DNA of 32,191 bases from assembly GCA_023261755.1 (NCBI GenBank), contig JAGDXS010000023.1, forward strand, positions 1 to 32,191, in the 5' to 3' direction. The notes under the pieces were generated by a model. It did no database searches. It was not told the origin of the DNA and saw nothing but the letters and a program-made list of their open reading frames with translations. Position numbers and translations under genes: made by a program. Within the stretch, counting starts at the first letter, position 1; each line of letters starts with the position of its first letter. The stretch comes from Thermoplasmata archaeon (GTDB taxonomy: Archaea; Thermoplasmatota; Thermoplasmata; Thermoplasmatales; ARK-15). Below are positions 15,371-24,408 of this stretch, in pieces.

Positions 15371-16164
15371 TGAGCAAATTTACAGAAAGCGTTGTATCTG
15401 AAATTAAGAAAGATTATATTCAAAAATTACTTTCACAGGGGTCAAGGCTTGACGGGCGCGCTTATGACGAATTTAGGAAAATTGAAATAGTAAAAAATTT
15501 TGTTCCCAGGGCATGTGGATCAGCTCTGGTGAAAATAGGAAATACCCAGGTTCTTGTTGGAGTGAAGATAGAGCCTGGAGAACCATTTCCAGATACACCT
15601 GACACAGGTGTTTTAAGCACAAATGCTGAACTTGTCCCTCTTGCTTCACCAACGTTTGAGGCTGGCCCACCTGGGGAAGAAGCAATAGAACTTGCAAGGG
15701 TAGTTGACCGTGGTATAAGGGAAAGTAAGGCAGTCGATCTAGAAAAGCTTGTTATAAAACCGGGAGAGCTTGTATGGGTAGTATTTGTAGATATACATGT
15801 TCTTGATTATGACGGAAATTTGTTTGATGCCTCTGCCTTAGGTTCAATAATAGCACTAAAGAATTCCATAATTCCTGCCAGTAAATTTAATCAAGGCGAT
15901 GATTTTCCATTACCAATGAACCATTATCCAGCTACGGTAACATTTGCAAAAATTGGTGATAATATGGTAGTGGACCCAAATCTTGATGAAGAGAATATAG
16001 CACATGCCAGGATAACAATAAGTTCTGACGAATCTGGGCGTATTCATGCTATACAAAAAGGATTAGAAGGTACATTTAAAATCGAAGAGATTAAGAATGC
16101 GATCAGCATGGCGATTAGTATTGGTAATAAATTAAGAGATGAATACATATTAAAAGGTGATTAA
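15370..16164 (+). CDS. rrp42: Exosome RNase PH-fold subunit Rrp42 (structural)
   Basis: A non-catalytic partner of Rrp41; three Rrp41-Rrp42 dimers form the ring. Motifs: SRLDGRAYDEFRKIEI, GSALVKIGNTQVLVGVKIE, the SPTFEAGPPGEEAIELARVVDRGIRES block and the VDIHVLDYDGN segment, all typical of archaeal Rrp42. It has lost the RNA-binding and phosphate residues of the active site, as the family does. 264 residues. A GGTGA near its end (16156-16160) serves eL43. Confidence 0.97.
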   Translation: MSKFTESVVSEIKKDYIQKLLSQGSRLDGRAYDEFRKIEIVKNFVPRACGSALVKIGNTQVLVGVKIEPGEPFPDTPDTGVLSTNAELVPLASPTFEAGPPGEEAIELARVVDRGIRESKAVDLEKLVIKPGELVWVVFVDIHVLDYDGNLFDASALGSIIALKNSIIPASKFNQGDDFPLPMNHYPATVTFAKIGDNMVVDPNLDEENIAHARITISSDESGRIHAIQKGLEGTFKIEEIKNAISMAISIGNKLRDEYILKGD

Positions 16165-16165
16165 A

Positions 16166-16429
16166 ATGTCAAAGAGGACTAAGAAGGTAGGAATAGCTGG
16201 AAGATTTGGTCCGAGGTATGGCGTTGCACCAAAGAAGCAATGGAAAGATATAATGGAGCAAAGAATAAGCACTTATGTATGTCCTAATTGTGGCCATAAA
16301 ACTCTTAGAAGGGTAAGTACGGGCATTTGGTCCTGTTCTAGATGCGGATATACCATGGCAGGAGGAGCATACATTCCATTTGTTAGGAAAGAGATAGTAA
16401 AGGAGGGAAATGAGAATGTCCAGGTTTAG
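16166..16429 (+). CDS. rpl37ae: 50S ribosomal protein eL43 (L37Ae)
   Basis: An 87-residue zinc-ribbon protein. SKRTKKVGIAGRFGPRYGV is the typical N-terminus; the zinc-binding pairs are YVCPNCGH and WSCSRCGY. The frame opens at GTG 16157, but the ATG at 16166 has GGTGA upstream and gives the family start. It follows rrp42 directly and overlaps the rpoP coding region by 14 bases at its C-terminus. Its role is in the large subunit; the linkage to exosome genes is conserved in archaea. Confidence 0.96.
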   Translation: MSKRTKKVGIAGRFGPRYGVAPKKQWKDIMEQRISTYVCPNCGHKTLRRVSTGIWSCSRCGYTMAGGAYIPFVRKEIVKEGNENVQV

Positions 16430-16553
16430 GTGCGCAATCTGCGGAAGGATTCACGAAGGGGAGATTGATGCACAAAACCTTTCCTGTGAATGTGGGTCAA
16501 CAATATTTTACAAGGAAAGGCCAAATATTAAGAGGGTATTTACCTCTGACTAA
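16416..16553 (+). CDS. rpoP: RNA polymerase subunit Rpo12 (RpoP)
   Basis: A 45-residue zinc-ribbon subunit (Rpb12 counterpart) of the archaeal polymerase. It reads M-S-R-F-R-C-A-I-C-G at the start and has a second Cys pair, CECGS, at about residues 24-28, with the usual KERPNIKRV C-terminal part. A GGAGGG at 16402-16407 lies 8 bases before the ATG at 16416; another ATG at 16410 is too close to it. The gene begins inside the eL43 coding region, so translation is coupled. It ends the superoperon; AglB follows 51 bases later. Confidence 0.93.
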   Translation: MSRFRCAICGRIHEGEIDAQNLSCECGSTIFYKERPNIKRVFTSD

Positions 16554-16558
16554 GAAAA

Positions 16559-16569
16559 CTTTTAATATA
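16559..16569 (+). promoter_or_regulatory. TATA-like box upstream of aglB
   Basis: CTTTTAATATA in the 51-base gap after rpoP is the only candidate core promoter element ahead of aglB. It is 36-50 bases before ATG 16605 and 16620, and a GGTGA at 16607-16611 fits the second ATG. A leader with GGTGA ahead of 16620 is thus as likely as a start at 16605. Confidence 0.4.
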
Positions 16570-16604
16570 GATTGGCATGGTGTTCCAATACTCCTCCTTA
16601 GAGG

Positions 16605-19600
16605 ATGGTGAAAATACATATGCGTATGAGCTTAAGTGAGGAAAGGAAAAGAGATTTAACAGTACTGATATTGATGGTATCAATAGTTCTTCTAGGTCTA
16701 TTTTTAAGGACTTATTATGTAGCGATACCATCAATACAGAATGGTTTTGCAGTTTCGGGTGGATCGGATTCATATTACCATGAAAGAGTAATTGATTACA
16801 TTGTTGCAACTGGGCATCAGCTCATACGCGATCCAATGCTTAATTATCCTATAGGAATGAACGATCCAAGGCCACCGATATTTGAGTGGTCTGTAGTTGC
16901 GATGGCATACTTGTTCCTACCCTTTGTAGGAAGTATGTCAAATGCAATTGGATATTCTCTAATAATGATTTCAGCAATATTCGGCGCTCTAATAGCAATA
17001 CCCATGTACCTTATGGGCAAGGAGGCATTCAATAGGAAGGTTGGAATTATTTCAGCATTCTTGATTGCAACAAGTGCAGCAAACATGATGCGAAGTGTAG
17101 CATCATGGGGTGGATATGATGTTACAATACTTTTCTTCGCTGTATGGACATGGTATTTCCTTCTTAAGGCATTAAAGAGTATAAATCGTAGTGTTTGGGT
17201 AGAAAATTATTTAAGTTTGTCCAGCTGGAAAAAAGGTACAAAGAAATTTTTCAGCGAAAATAAAAAAGCTGTTGTATATTCAGCCTTATCTGGTATAAGT
17301 TTGGCCACCGTAACATTAATGTGGCAGGGATTCGCTTATGTAGAAGCAATAGTATTAATTTATTTAGTAATTCAGGTATTTTATAATAGGTTTAAAAATG
17401 TATCATCATTCCATATCTTATGGATAACTGTGATCATAGGACTTTTCACATACCCAATTTCAATACCATATTATCATGCAGATGTAACTAATATATTTAC
17501 TAATTCATATTTTGCAACTCCACTTTATCTTATGCTGTTCACAATAATATTGATTCTTTTCATAGAATTCACATCTAAATTACCATGGACATTTACATAC
17601 TCATTAGCTGCAATTTTCATTGCAGCGATAGTTCTCATAGGTTATTTCTTCGTACCATCCATAATGACTTATATTTACACAGGTGAGGGTTATTTTGTAA
17701 AATCACCAATATATTCAACTATAGCTGAAGCTCAAGCCCCTTCACTTGGAGAAGTAATAATGAATGTCGGTGTAGGATTATTTTTCATATTTGTAGCGGG
17801 CTTTGTTTACATGATTTATGAAATGAGAAAGAATAGGGGCGAATATTATCTATTCTTCATTATTTTCTCCGTTGTATCTGTATATATGGCATTTTCAGCT
17901 GCAAGGTTCATTTATGAAGCATCGCCAGCATTCATTTTCCCTGCAGCATATATGCTGGATTTAATAATAACCAAATTGAATCTTAAGGAAATTTCTCAGA
18001 CCTTAAGATCATTTACATTTTCTTGGAGGGTAGCCCTTAAAAAAGGATTAAAATGGACTAAGATAGTTGCAATAATTTTGATTGCATTTTTCATAATTCT
18101 ACCAAATATGTGGGGGGCTGTAGATTCAGCAATTCCTTATAATACTAAAAATACATACGATCAACAAATTTATAATGTAATGCCTCAGATATTTAGGCCA
18201 CAAAATTACACGCCTCCATGGTATTTAGGTGCATACGGTGTAGAACTTGACACAAACCAGACAGACCCATGGATATCTGCTTTGAACTGGTTAAGTACAC
18301 AGGATACAAATTTGCCACCATCACAGCGTCCTGCTTTCCTATCTTGGTGGGACTATGGATTTCAAGAAATTGAACAGGGAAAGCATCCTGCAGTTGCTGA
18401 TAACTTCCAGAATGGTTATCAAATAGCTGGTCAATTCATTACAGCCCAAAACGAAAGCCAAGCCATATCATTGTTAATAGCAAGATTGTTGGATAGCTCC
18501 TTATTTAATTCAACATATGGGCCACAGGTAAAACAGGCACTGATACAATACCTAGGAATAAATGAAACAGATAAAATAATATCATATTACACAAATCTAT
18601 CCAAAGATCCCAAGCCATACATAGAGGAAGTACTTAGCGATCCATCATACTATGGAAATTACTCAACTGACTTGCTTTCAGAATTAAACGTATCACCAGG
18701 TTTCTCTATTCCAAATACAAGGTACATAATGATTAAGGCAGATTTATCAAATAAATATCCAGAAAATGTTTTAGTGAATTTATACGATGATATAGAATCT
18801 ATTACTGGATTGGGCATAGGATATTTTGCAACTGATTATAGGCTATTTCCATTCTCAGGAACTGACACTGGCATATTCTATGCACCTGCATACCTTTCTG
18901 GAAGGGTAGTAGAAAATGTTAATGGAGAAGTAATTCCTACTGATTTCTATACAATTGAGGCCGTAGCATCTGATGGCACGACCTATCCAATAAATGAAAC
19001 ACCACCAAATGCTCAAATAGTTAATTATCAAATTACTTATAAACAAATGTTCTTCGATTCCATGCTTTACAGGGCATTTGTAGGATATTCAGGTTTAAAT
19101 CTAGGAATTGGCCCATATATTCCTGGCTTGACTTCCAATATGTCCTATTATCCAATAATGCCAGCATGGAATTTAACACATTTCGAGGTTGTATATTCAA
19201 TCTCTTTCTGGAATCCCTATAAAGATTACCAAAATCATTCAAAGGCATGGAAAGTAGTACCTTTGCAGGAAGCATATTATTTGCAGAAGACAAACAATGG
19301 CACTGTAGTTTTAATGCCCCCTGCAAATGATACCTTGCCTCAGGATGTTGTAATAATAAAATATTATCCTGGAGCCATAATTCAGGGAAGGGTTTTATTA
19401 TCAAATGGTCAGCCCATGGACCATGTTCTAGTTACTCTTTATGATCAATACGGTATACCACATGACTACAATTATACAAATTCAACTGGTTATTATACAT
19501 TGTATGGTGTTGCTGGGAATGATACAATTGAAGTATCCACAAATGGAGGATTTAATAAATTATATTTGAGTGAAAATACAATTCTTTCTTCTAAGCAAAT

Positions 19601-22600
19601 ATATATTAGTAATGATCAGGCATTGAGGATAACAACATCATTCTATCCTAATGGCACTCCTAATTATTATATATTCCAGAATTTTGTTGTAAATGCTAGT
19701 TCACTTGACGGCGTTGCCTATTACCAAGAAGGAACAAACTCAACATATACTGCTGGAGAACCAGTTCTGAGTCACGTTAAACTTTATCTTGAAAATAATA
19801 CTTATGGTCTAAATTATACAACAATTGTTTCAAGCTCAGGTTATTATAAATTTTCAGATGTTCAGCCGCATACTTATAACATATATGCAAAAATTAATGG
19901 AACATTAGTTTATGTCATGAATGTAACTTTAAATGCTGGAATTAATATCACAAGAGACATTGCATTGAAACCTGATATAGTGAAAGGTGTTGTCATACTA
20001 CCGAACGGTGAACCTGCAATATATGCTAATGTTTATCTAATGAATAATGAAACTCTTACAACTGAAACAAACATTTTAGGTGCTTATATATTTTACGTTC
20101 CTCCTGGAAATTATACATTAAAGGTCTCTTATCCTGGATATTTTGCTCAGGAAAGGTTGATACATATTAGTTCTTGGAATGTTTCATCAACTGAAAATAT
20201 ACAATTGGAAAATGCATATGATTTAACAGGTACCGTTCTTGTAAATGGTAAACCTGCTTCGAATGCATTTGTTAAATTTACAGATGAATTCAACTCCACA
20301 GATACAGAAACTGTAATGACAAACTCGAATGGAGAATTTTCTTTACCATTATTGCAAAATTATTATTCTATTTACATTAATTATTTTGCAAATAATTCAA
20401 ATTATATTTACTTTGGAAATTATACACCAAATGGAAATTCATCCATGATTTTCAACCTGGAAAAGGCAGTATCAATTAGTGGCTTTGTAAAATACAAGAA
20501 GACAAATATTGGAGATGCTGAAATAATGCTGTTCTCAGGTCAAAATTTCATTAGGTCATATTCAAACAATTCAGGTTTTTACATGGTATATGTTACACCA
20601 GGGATTTATAATATTGGTGTCTTAGGATACAATGGATCAGCATCAATACCTTATGGATATTATTCACAAATAATAATCAATGGCAATTTATCCATGAATA
20701 TATATTTGAAAAATACAACAGAAATTAGTGGAACAGTTATGTATAACAATAATATAATAAAAGATAGTTTAGTTTTCTTAACGGGCCCATCTGGAATATT
20801 TTATGAAACGAATATATCATTCAATGGACGTTTCAATTTATTTACTACATTTAAAGATTACAATATATCTGCATGCATATATGGTTATGAGATGAAAACT
20901 TTACAAAACTATAACGGTAGTATTACAATAAATGTGATACCACAGAATATTAGCCTCCAGGGTAGCGTAACTTATAATCACATTTATAAGGGGCCTATTT
21001 ACCTAGAATTTTACAATTCTAATTATAATAAAAAAGTACAGGTTATAAATGGAAAATATGAGGTAGTATTACAGCCAGGTACATACAATGTTACAGCATT
21101 AACAGAATATTCCTACAGTAAAATACATCCAGATATTGCATACATAAATGTTGGTATTCTAAACCAAACTTATAATTTCCTAATAAATATTAACGCCACT
21201 GTATCATTGGTTCCTTTCGTTAAAAACATATACTGGTTCAATGAGAATGGAACATTGGTTAATTCTGGAAACAATGTTACATTGCCCGTTGGAAATTATA
21301 CTGTATATGCATATGAAGGAAACAAAGCACAAATATTGGGTATATCTGTTGCAAACAATAGCATTTACTCTCTTGATTTACAACAGGCATTCAACATAAG
21401 GGTAAACATAATAAATTATACAGGTGAAATAAATCTCACAATTATTAATTACAATATGAAAATAACAAAGCCTGTAAGTTCTTACGCGAATATATTATTA
21501 CCATATGGTTACTATAAGTTTTATGCAAATAAGAGAATTGCAAATCAATTCGCCTATTATGGAGAAAATTCAACTTATGTTTATGGAAATTCTAGCCTGA
21601 GCATTCATGTAAAGAAAATTCAATATATTTCATACATTTATGGATATGTTGAATATAACGAGCAACCTCTTTCATTTGCAACTATAAATATATTTGGAAA
21701 TAACAATAATTATGTAATTTCTTCAAATGCAAATGGATTTTATTCAATTTCCCTACCAGCTGGTGAATACACTTTATACGCATATTACATTTCAGCAGGA
21801 CAGTACTCCTATATAGGTAATTTAACAGTACCAGGCAATGGTTCTATGGAAAAGGATTTAAATCTTGTTGTTAGTTATAGGGCAAGTATTTTATTTACAG
21901 CTGGAAATACCACATATAGTGGATATTTCAATATAACCAATTCCCAAGTAAGTATGCAATTTTTCACACCAAATGGATTTTATTCAATAATATTGCCATC
22001 AGGGAATTACACATTCTATGCTAACACTACAGTCAAGGAATATGGTATGAGTGTAAATTATGTAATGAATAGGACATTCTATATATCATCAAATACATAT
22101 ATAAATGCTATATTTTATAGAATTAATGTAGATAAAATAGAAATGAAAACAATAACGCCTACAATTACCGCACAGGTTGGAGAGAATTTAACATATAACA
22201 TAAGTGTAAGCAATGTTGGAAACAGACCAGAAAATGTTTCAGTAGAGGCTGTCGGTGTATGGAACGTTTCATTTTCTGAAAGGTACTTAAAACTGATGCC
22301 TGGAGAAACAAAATATATAACTGCATATGTAATTGTTTCAGATAAAGCAAGTTTAGGTTTGAATTCCATTTCTATTAGGGGAATTTACAGGACCTCTATG
22401 ATTGCAGAAACACACATAGATGTTAATGTAACAACTTATCACAATGTATCATTCCAGTGGGGAAATCCATACATCATAGGAAAGAATTTATTTGTGAATC
22501 TTACAATCATTAACCATGGAAATGTTGTTGAAAACTTCACAAATCTTTATTTGAACTATTTGCAATTGAAATCCCTTGGATGGAACTATACAATACTCTA

Positions 22601-22919
22601 TCATAATAAGAATGCCACTCAAGTTCCAGTTTACACCTGGTCAAATTCAAATATAACAATAGAGCTAAGTCCAACTAAATATAATTCAGCAGAAGTATTT
22701 CCTGTAATATTTTCAGGTATGTCATATGGAATGGAATATACTACGAATAAAGAAATACACATTCCGCAGTTAAATGAATTAAAAACAAACATTCAGGCAG
22801 GAAATATTTCTTATGTTCTACCATCAACTTCAGCTCTGGTACTTGAGCTTATTGTAGCTACAATAGTAGTAGCATTTGCAATATTGCTATATGTTGCATT
22901 AACAAGGGTGAGAAAATGA
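16605..22919 (+). CDS. aglB: Oligosaccharyltransferase AglB with giant repeat-containing extracellular extension
   Basis: This is the STT3/AglB catalytic subunit, which moves a lipid-linked glycan to Asn in N-X-S/T sequons outside the membrane. Residues 1-490 hold a multi-pass membrane domain with GGSDSYYH (first DxD-like motif, about 50) and NDPRPPIFEW (about 86). The soluble catalytic part has WWDYG near 580-584 and SMLYRAFVGYSG near 820. Usual AglB ends around residue 700-1000. Here about 1200 more residues follow: 10-11 Ig/transthyretin-like (CarboxypepD_reg-like) repeats from about 923 to 1840, starting at e.g. 923, 1123, 1205, 1287, 1372, 1448, 1675; two CARDB-like domains (about 1845-2050); and a C-terminal membrane segment (about 2075-2098). 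The extension is dense in Asn, Tyr, Thr and sequons. The start could be 16605, 16620 or 16626; GGTGA favours 16620. Overlaps the next gene by 4 bases. Confidence 0.93.
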   Translation: MVKIHMRMSLSEERKRDLTVLILMVSIVLLGLFLRTYYVAIPSIQNGFAVSGGSDSYYHERVIDYIVATGHQLIRDPMLNYPIGMNDPRPPIFEWSVVAMAYLFLPFVGSMSNAIGYSLIMISAIFGALIAIPMYLMGKEAFNRKVGIISAFLIATSAANMMRSVASWGGYDVTILFFAVWTWYFLLKALKSINRSVWVENYLSLSSWKKGTKKFFSENKKAVVYSALSGISLATVTLMWQGFAYVEAIVLIYLVIQVFYNRFKNVSSFHILWITVIIGLFTYPISIPYYHADVTNIFTNSYFATPLYLMLFTIILILFIEFTSKLPWTFTYSLAAIFIAAIVLIGYFFVPSIMTYIYTGEGYFVKSPIYSTIAEAQAPSLGEVIMNVGVGLFFIFVAGFVYMIYEMRKNRGEYYLFFIIFSVVSVYMAFSAARFIYEASPAFIFPAAYMLDLIITKLNLKEISQTLRSFTFSWRVALKKGLKWTKIVAIILIAFFIILPNMWGAVDSAIPYNTKNTYDQQIYNVMPQIFRPQNYTPPWYLGAYGVELDTNQTDPWISALNWLSTQDTNLPPSQRPAFLSWWDYGFQEIEQGKHPAVADNFQNGYQIAGQFITAQNESQAISLLIARLLDSSLFNSTYGPQVKQALIQYLGINETDKIISYYTNLSKDPKPYIEEVLSDPSYYGNYSTDLLSELNVSPGFSIPNTRYIMIKADLSNKYPENVLVNLYDDIESITGLGIGYFATDYRLFPFSGTDTGIFYAPAYLSGRVVENVNGEVIPTDFYTIEAVASDGTTYPINETPPNAQIVNYQITYKQMFFDSMLYRAFVGYSGLNLGIGPYIPGLTSNMSYYPIMPAWNLTHFEVVYSISFWNPYKDYQNHSKAWKVVPLQEAYYLQKTNNGTVVLMPPANDTLPQDVVIIKYYPGAIIQGRVLLSNGQPMDHVLVTLYDQYGIPHDYNYTNSTGYYTLYGVAGNDTIEVSTNGGFNKLYLSENTILSSKQIYISNDQALRITTSFYPNGTPNYYIFQNFVVNASSLDGVAYYQEGTNSTYTAGEPVLSHVKLYLENNTYGLNYTTIVSSSGYYKFSDVQPHTYNIYAKINGTLVYVMNVTLNAGINITRDIALKPDIVKGVVILPNGEPAIYANVYLMNNETLTTETNILGAYIFYVPPGNYTLKVSYPGYFAQERLIHISSWNVSSTENIQLENAYDLTGTVLVNGKPASNAFVKFTDEFNSTDTETVMTNSNGEFSLPLLQNYYSIYINYFANNSNYIYFGNYTPNGNSSMIFNLEKAVSISGFVKYKKTNIGDAEIMLFSGQNFIRSYSNNSGFYMVYVTPGIYNIGVLGYNGSASIPYGYYSQIIINGNLSMNIYLKNTTEISGTVMYNNNIIKDSLVFLTGPSGIFYETNISFNGRFNLFTTFKDYNISACIYGYEMKTLQNYNGSITINVIPQNISLQGSVTYNHIYKGPIYLEFYNSNYNKKVQVINGKYEVVLQPGTYNVTALTEYSYSKIHPDIAYINVGILNQTYNFLININATVSLVPFVKNIYWFNENGTLVNSGNNVTLPVGNYTVYAYEGNKAQILGISVANNSIYSLDLQQAFNIRVNIINYTGEINLTIINYNMKITKPVSSYANILLPYGYYKFYANKRIANQFAYYGENSTYVYGNSSLSIHVKKIQYISYIYGYVEYNEQPLSFATINIFGNNNNYVISSNANGFYSISLPAGEYTLYAYYISAGQYSYIGNLTVPGNGSMEKDLNLVVSYRASILFTAGNTTYSGYFNITNSQVSMQFFTPNGFYSIILPSGNYTFYANTTVKEYGMSVNYVMNRTFYISSNTYINAIFYRINVDKIEMKTITPTITAQVGENLTYNISVSNVGNRPENVSVEAVGVWNVSFSERYLKLMPGETKYITAYVIVSDKASLGLNSISIRGIYRTSMIAETHIDVNVTTYHNVSFQWGNPYIIGKNLFVNLTIINHGNVVENFTNLYLNYLQLKSLGWNYTILYHNKNATQVPVYTWSNSNITIELSPTKYNSAEVFPVIFSGMSYGMEYTTNKEIHIPQLNELKTNIQAGNISYVLPSTSALVLELIVATIVVAFAILLYVALTRVRK

Positions 22920-23671
22920 AAATCAAGAGTTTAATTTTAATTTCTCTCATTATATTTTCATTGACTATTCCACTAAGCCAGGCAAGGCCAGTATCAGTAA
23001 ATATAACAGGTCCAACAACAGTAGGAATCAATGATACATATGAATATAAAATAGTTGTATCAGGGTTTTTTGAAGAATATGGTTTTCATCTATTCCTCTC
23101 TGGAAATAATCTAACAGGCGCGACTAAAAATGAGCTATATGGCTATTCATTTAATACGAATATATTCTACGCTAATGTAACATTCCCATCTGTTCCTGAA
23201 GTAGTCTACATTTATGTTCTCGGAATTGGCATAAATAATGGTAGCAATCCAGTCTCAACAATATCTTACATAAAAGTTAATGTAATAAAATCAACGCCCA
23301 TATCAGTGGAAATAAAAAATCCATCCCAATATAAAGTGAGCAATGTAACAGTTACATTCTTCTTGAATGGAAAATACATAGGCACATCCAACATAAGTTC
23401 AATTAATCCCAACGGTACTGCAAGCGCAACCTTATATTATGTGGGCAGTTTTGTACAGGGTGTGAATGTTATTTCAGTAAGAATTAATTCACAGGTACTT
23501 AAATTTTCGAATGGTTCAAATGTTACAAGCATATATTTTAATTATGGTCCATTACCTAATTATACCTGGGTCTGGTATACATTTGCAGGCATAGCCATAG
23601 TGATAATTTTCTTCGTCCTAATGTTTAGGTCAAGCAGAAAAACAACAAACATACCAAAATGGAAAAGGTAA
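22916..23671 (+). CDS. Single-pass surface protein coupled to AglB
   Basis: An unrecognised 251-residue protein with signal peptide (residues about 1-22, ending LSQA), an outer part with two predicted beta domains and about ten N-X-S/T sequons, a membrane helix near 220-240 (WYTFAGIAIVIIFFVLMF) and a basic tail. The second domain (from about 125) has a conserved-looking NVTVTFFLNGKYIG pattern similar to CARDB/DUF11-type domains. Its ATG overlaps the aglB stop as ATGA, so both are made together. Co-translation suggests an AglB-associated subunit or a preferred substrate; neither is known for archaea, where AglB usually works alone. No clear catalytic motif is visible. Confidence 0.8.
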   Translation: MKIKSLILISLIIFSLTIPLSQARPVSVNITGPTTVGINDTYEYKIVVSGFFEEYGFHLFLSGNNLTGATKNELYGYSFNTNIFYANVTFPSVPEVVYIYVLGIGINNGSNPVSTISYIKVNVIKSTPISVEIKNPSQYKVSNVTVTFFLNGKYIGTSNISSINPNGTASATLYYVGSFVQGVNVISVRINSQVLKFSNGSNVTSIYFNYGPLPNYTWVWYTFAGIAIVIIFFVLMFRSSRKTTNIPKWKR

Positions 23672-23674
23672 AAA

Positions 23675-24382
23675 TTATTTTTTTTGAATTTTTATTGCAT
23701 TTTCAATATCCATTTCCCCACTTAATACTTTAATAGCTAATTTTTTAGATATTGTAATTTCGTTGTTGCTTAATAATCTACTTCTTCTTTGAACTTCTGA
23801 TATCTCTCCATTTTTAAATCTCCTATACATTCTCTTATTTATTAATTCTCCCTTTTTCATTGCAATTTTCCTTGCAGCTTCAATATTCCTATTTTTTATA
23901 GGAGATGTTTTTGTTTCATCCACAAGTTCAATATCAAAATATCCTAGAATATCATTTATTATTCTATTTCTATCAGGGATATCCCCCATACCAATTCTTA
24001 TTAGAAATTTATTGGGTGAATAATCGTTTTTTACAGAATTAAGAATGTTTTTCACATTTTTTAAATCGTTCAATTCAAATTCTTCAAGCGTAACACCATC
24101 ACCCATGATTACAATGCCCGTTCTAAGGCCAGGATCTATACCTACAACAATTTCTTGAAATCTCTCCTTTCCATAATTATAACTTAATGCTCTTCTTAAG
24201 GATCTTTTTATATCATCTATTATTATTTCTTTTGGAAAATTTCTTGGTTTATCCGTCAAAACAACAGAAACTTTTTCAGATGAATCCTGATGCAGATCAT
24301 AAAATCCTATATTTCTCTTTTTTAATTCATTTACAAGCTGAAAATATATTTTGAAATTTTCAACGTAAATACCTATTTTCAT
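23675..24382 (-). CDS. RuvC/YqgF-like RNase H-fold protein, uncharacterised
   Basis: A 235-residue protein with an N-terminal domain of about 85 residues and an RNase H-fold core starting at VGIDPGLRTGIVI (about residue 98), the classic first strand with catalytic Asp. Further acidic residues follow: a DIPDRNRIIND segment, ELVDETKTSP and NIEAARKIA. Together these resemble the RuvC/YqgF-type archaeal proteins of unknown function. The C-terminus, from about residue 180, is basic, likely binding nucleic acid. It ends only 3 bases past the stop of the convergent surface protein gene. A Holliday-junction or RNA-related nuclease is plausible; no gene beyond the family can be named. Confidence 0.7.
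   Translation of the reverse strand: MKIGIYVENFKIYFQLVNELKKRNIGFYDLHQDSSEKVSVVLTDKPRNFPKEIIIDDIKRSLRRALSYNYGKERFQEIVVGIDPGLRTGIVIMGDGVTLEEFELNDLKNVKNILNSVKNDYSPNKFLIRIGMGDIPDRNRIINDILGYFDIELVDETKTSPIKNRNIEAARKIAMKKGELINKRMYRRFKNGEISEVQRRSRLLSNNEITISKKLAIKVLSGEMDIENAIKIQKK
23678..23695 (+). terminator. Oligo-T terminator after the aglB operon
   Basis: An eight-T run (23678-23685) follows the stop of the 251-residue gene by 6 bases and overlaps the 3' end of the convergent gene. T-runs are sufficient for archaeal RNA polymerase termination, so this is a reasonable terminator. Confidence 0.45.
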
Positions 24383-24408
24383 TTATTGTTTATTATGCAA
24401 TATAATAT

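Noticed and set aside
19370-22140. Repeat-like DNA inside aglB that could suggest a CRISPR or tandem DNA repeat
   Set aside because: The repetition is at protein level only, with diverged units of about 75-90 residues. There are no identical DNA repeats with regular spacers.
16605-22919. Possible fusion artefact or frameshift joining two genes in aglB
   Set aside because: The frame is open throughout with uniform codon use and composition, and the repeat pattern runs from the catalytic part to the C-terminal anchor. I see no internal promoter or ribosome site at the junction near 19375.
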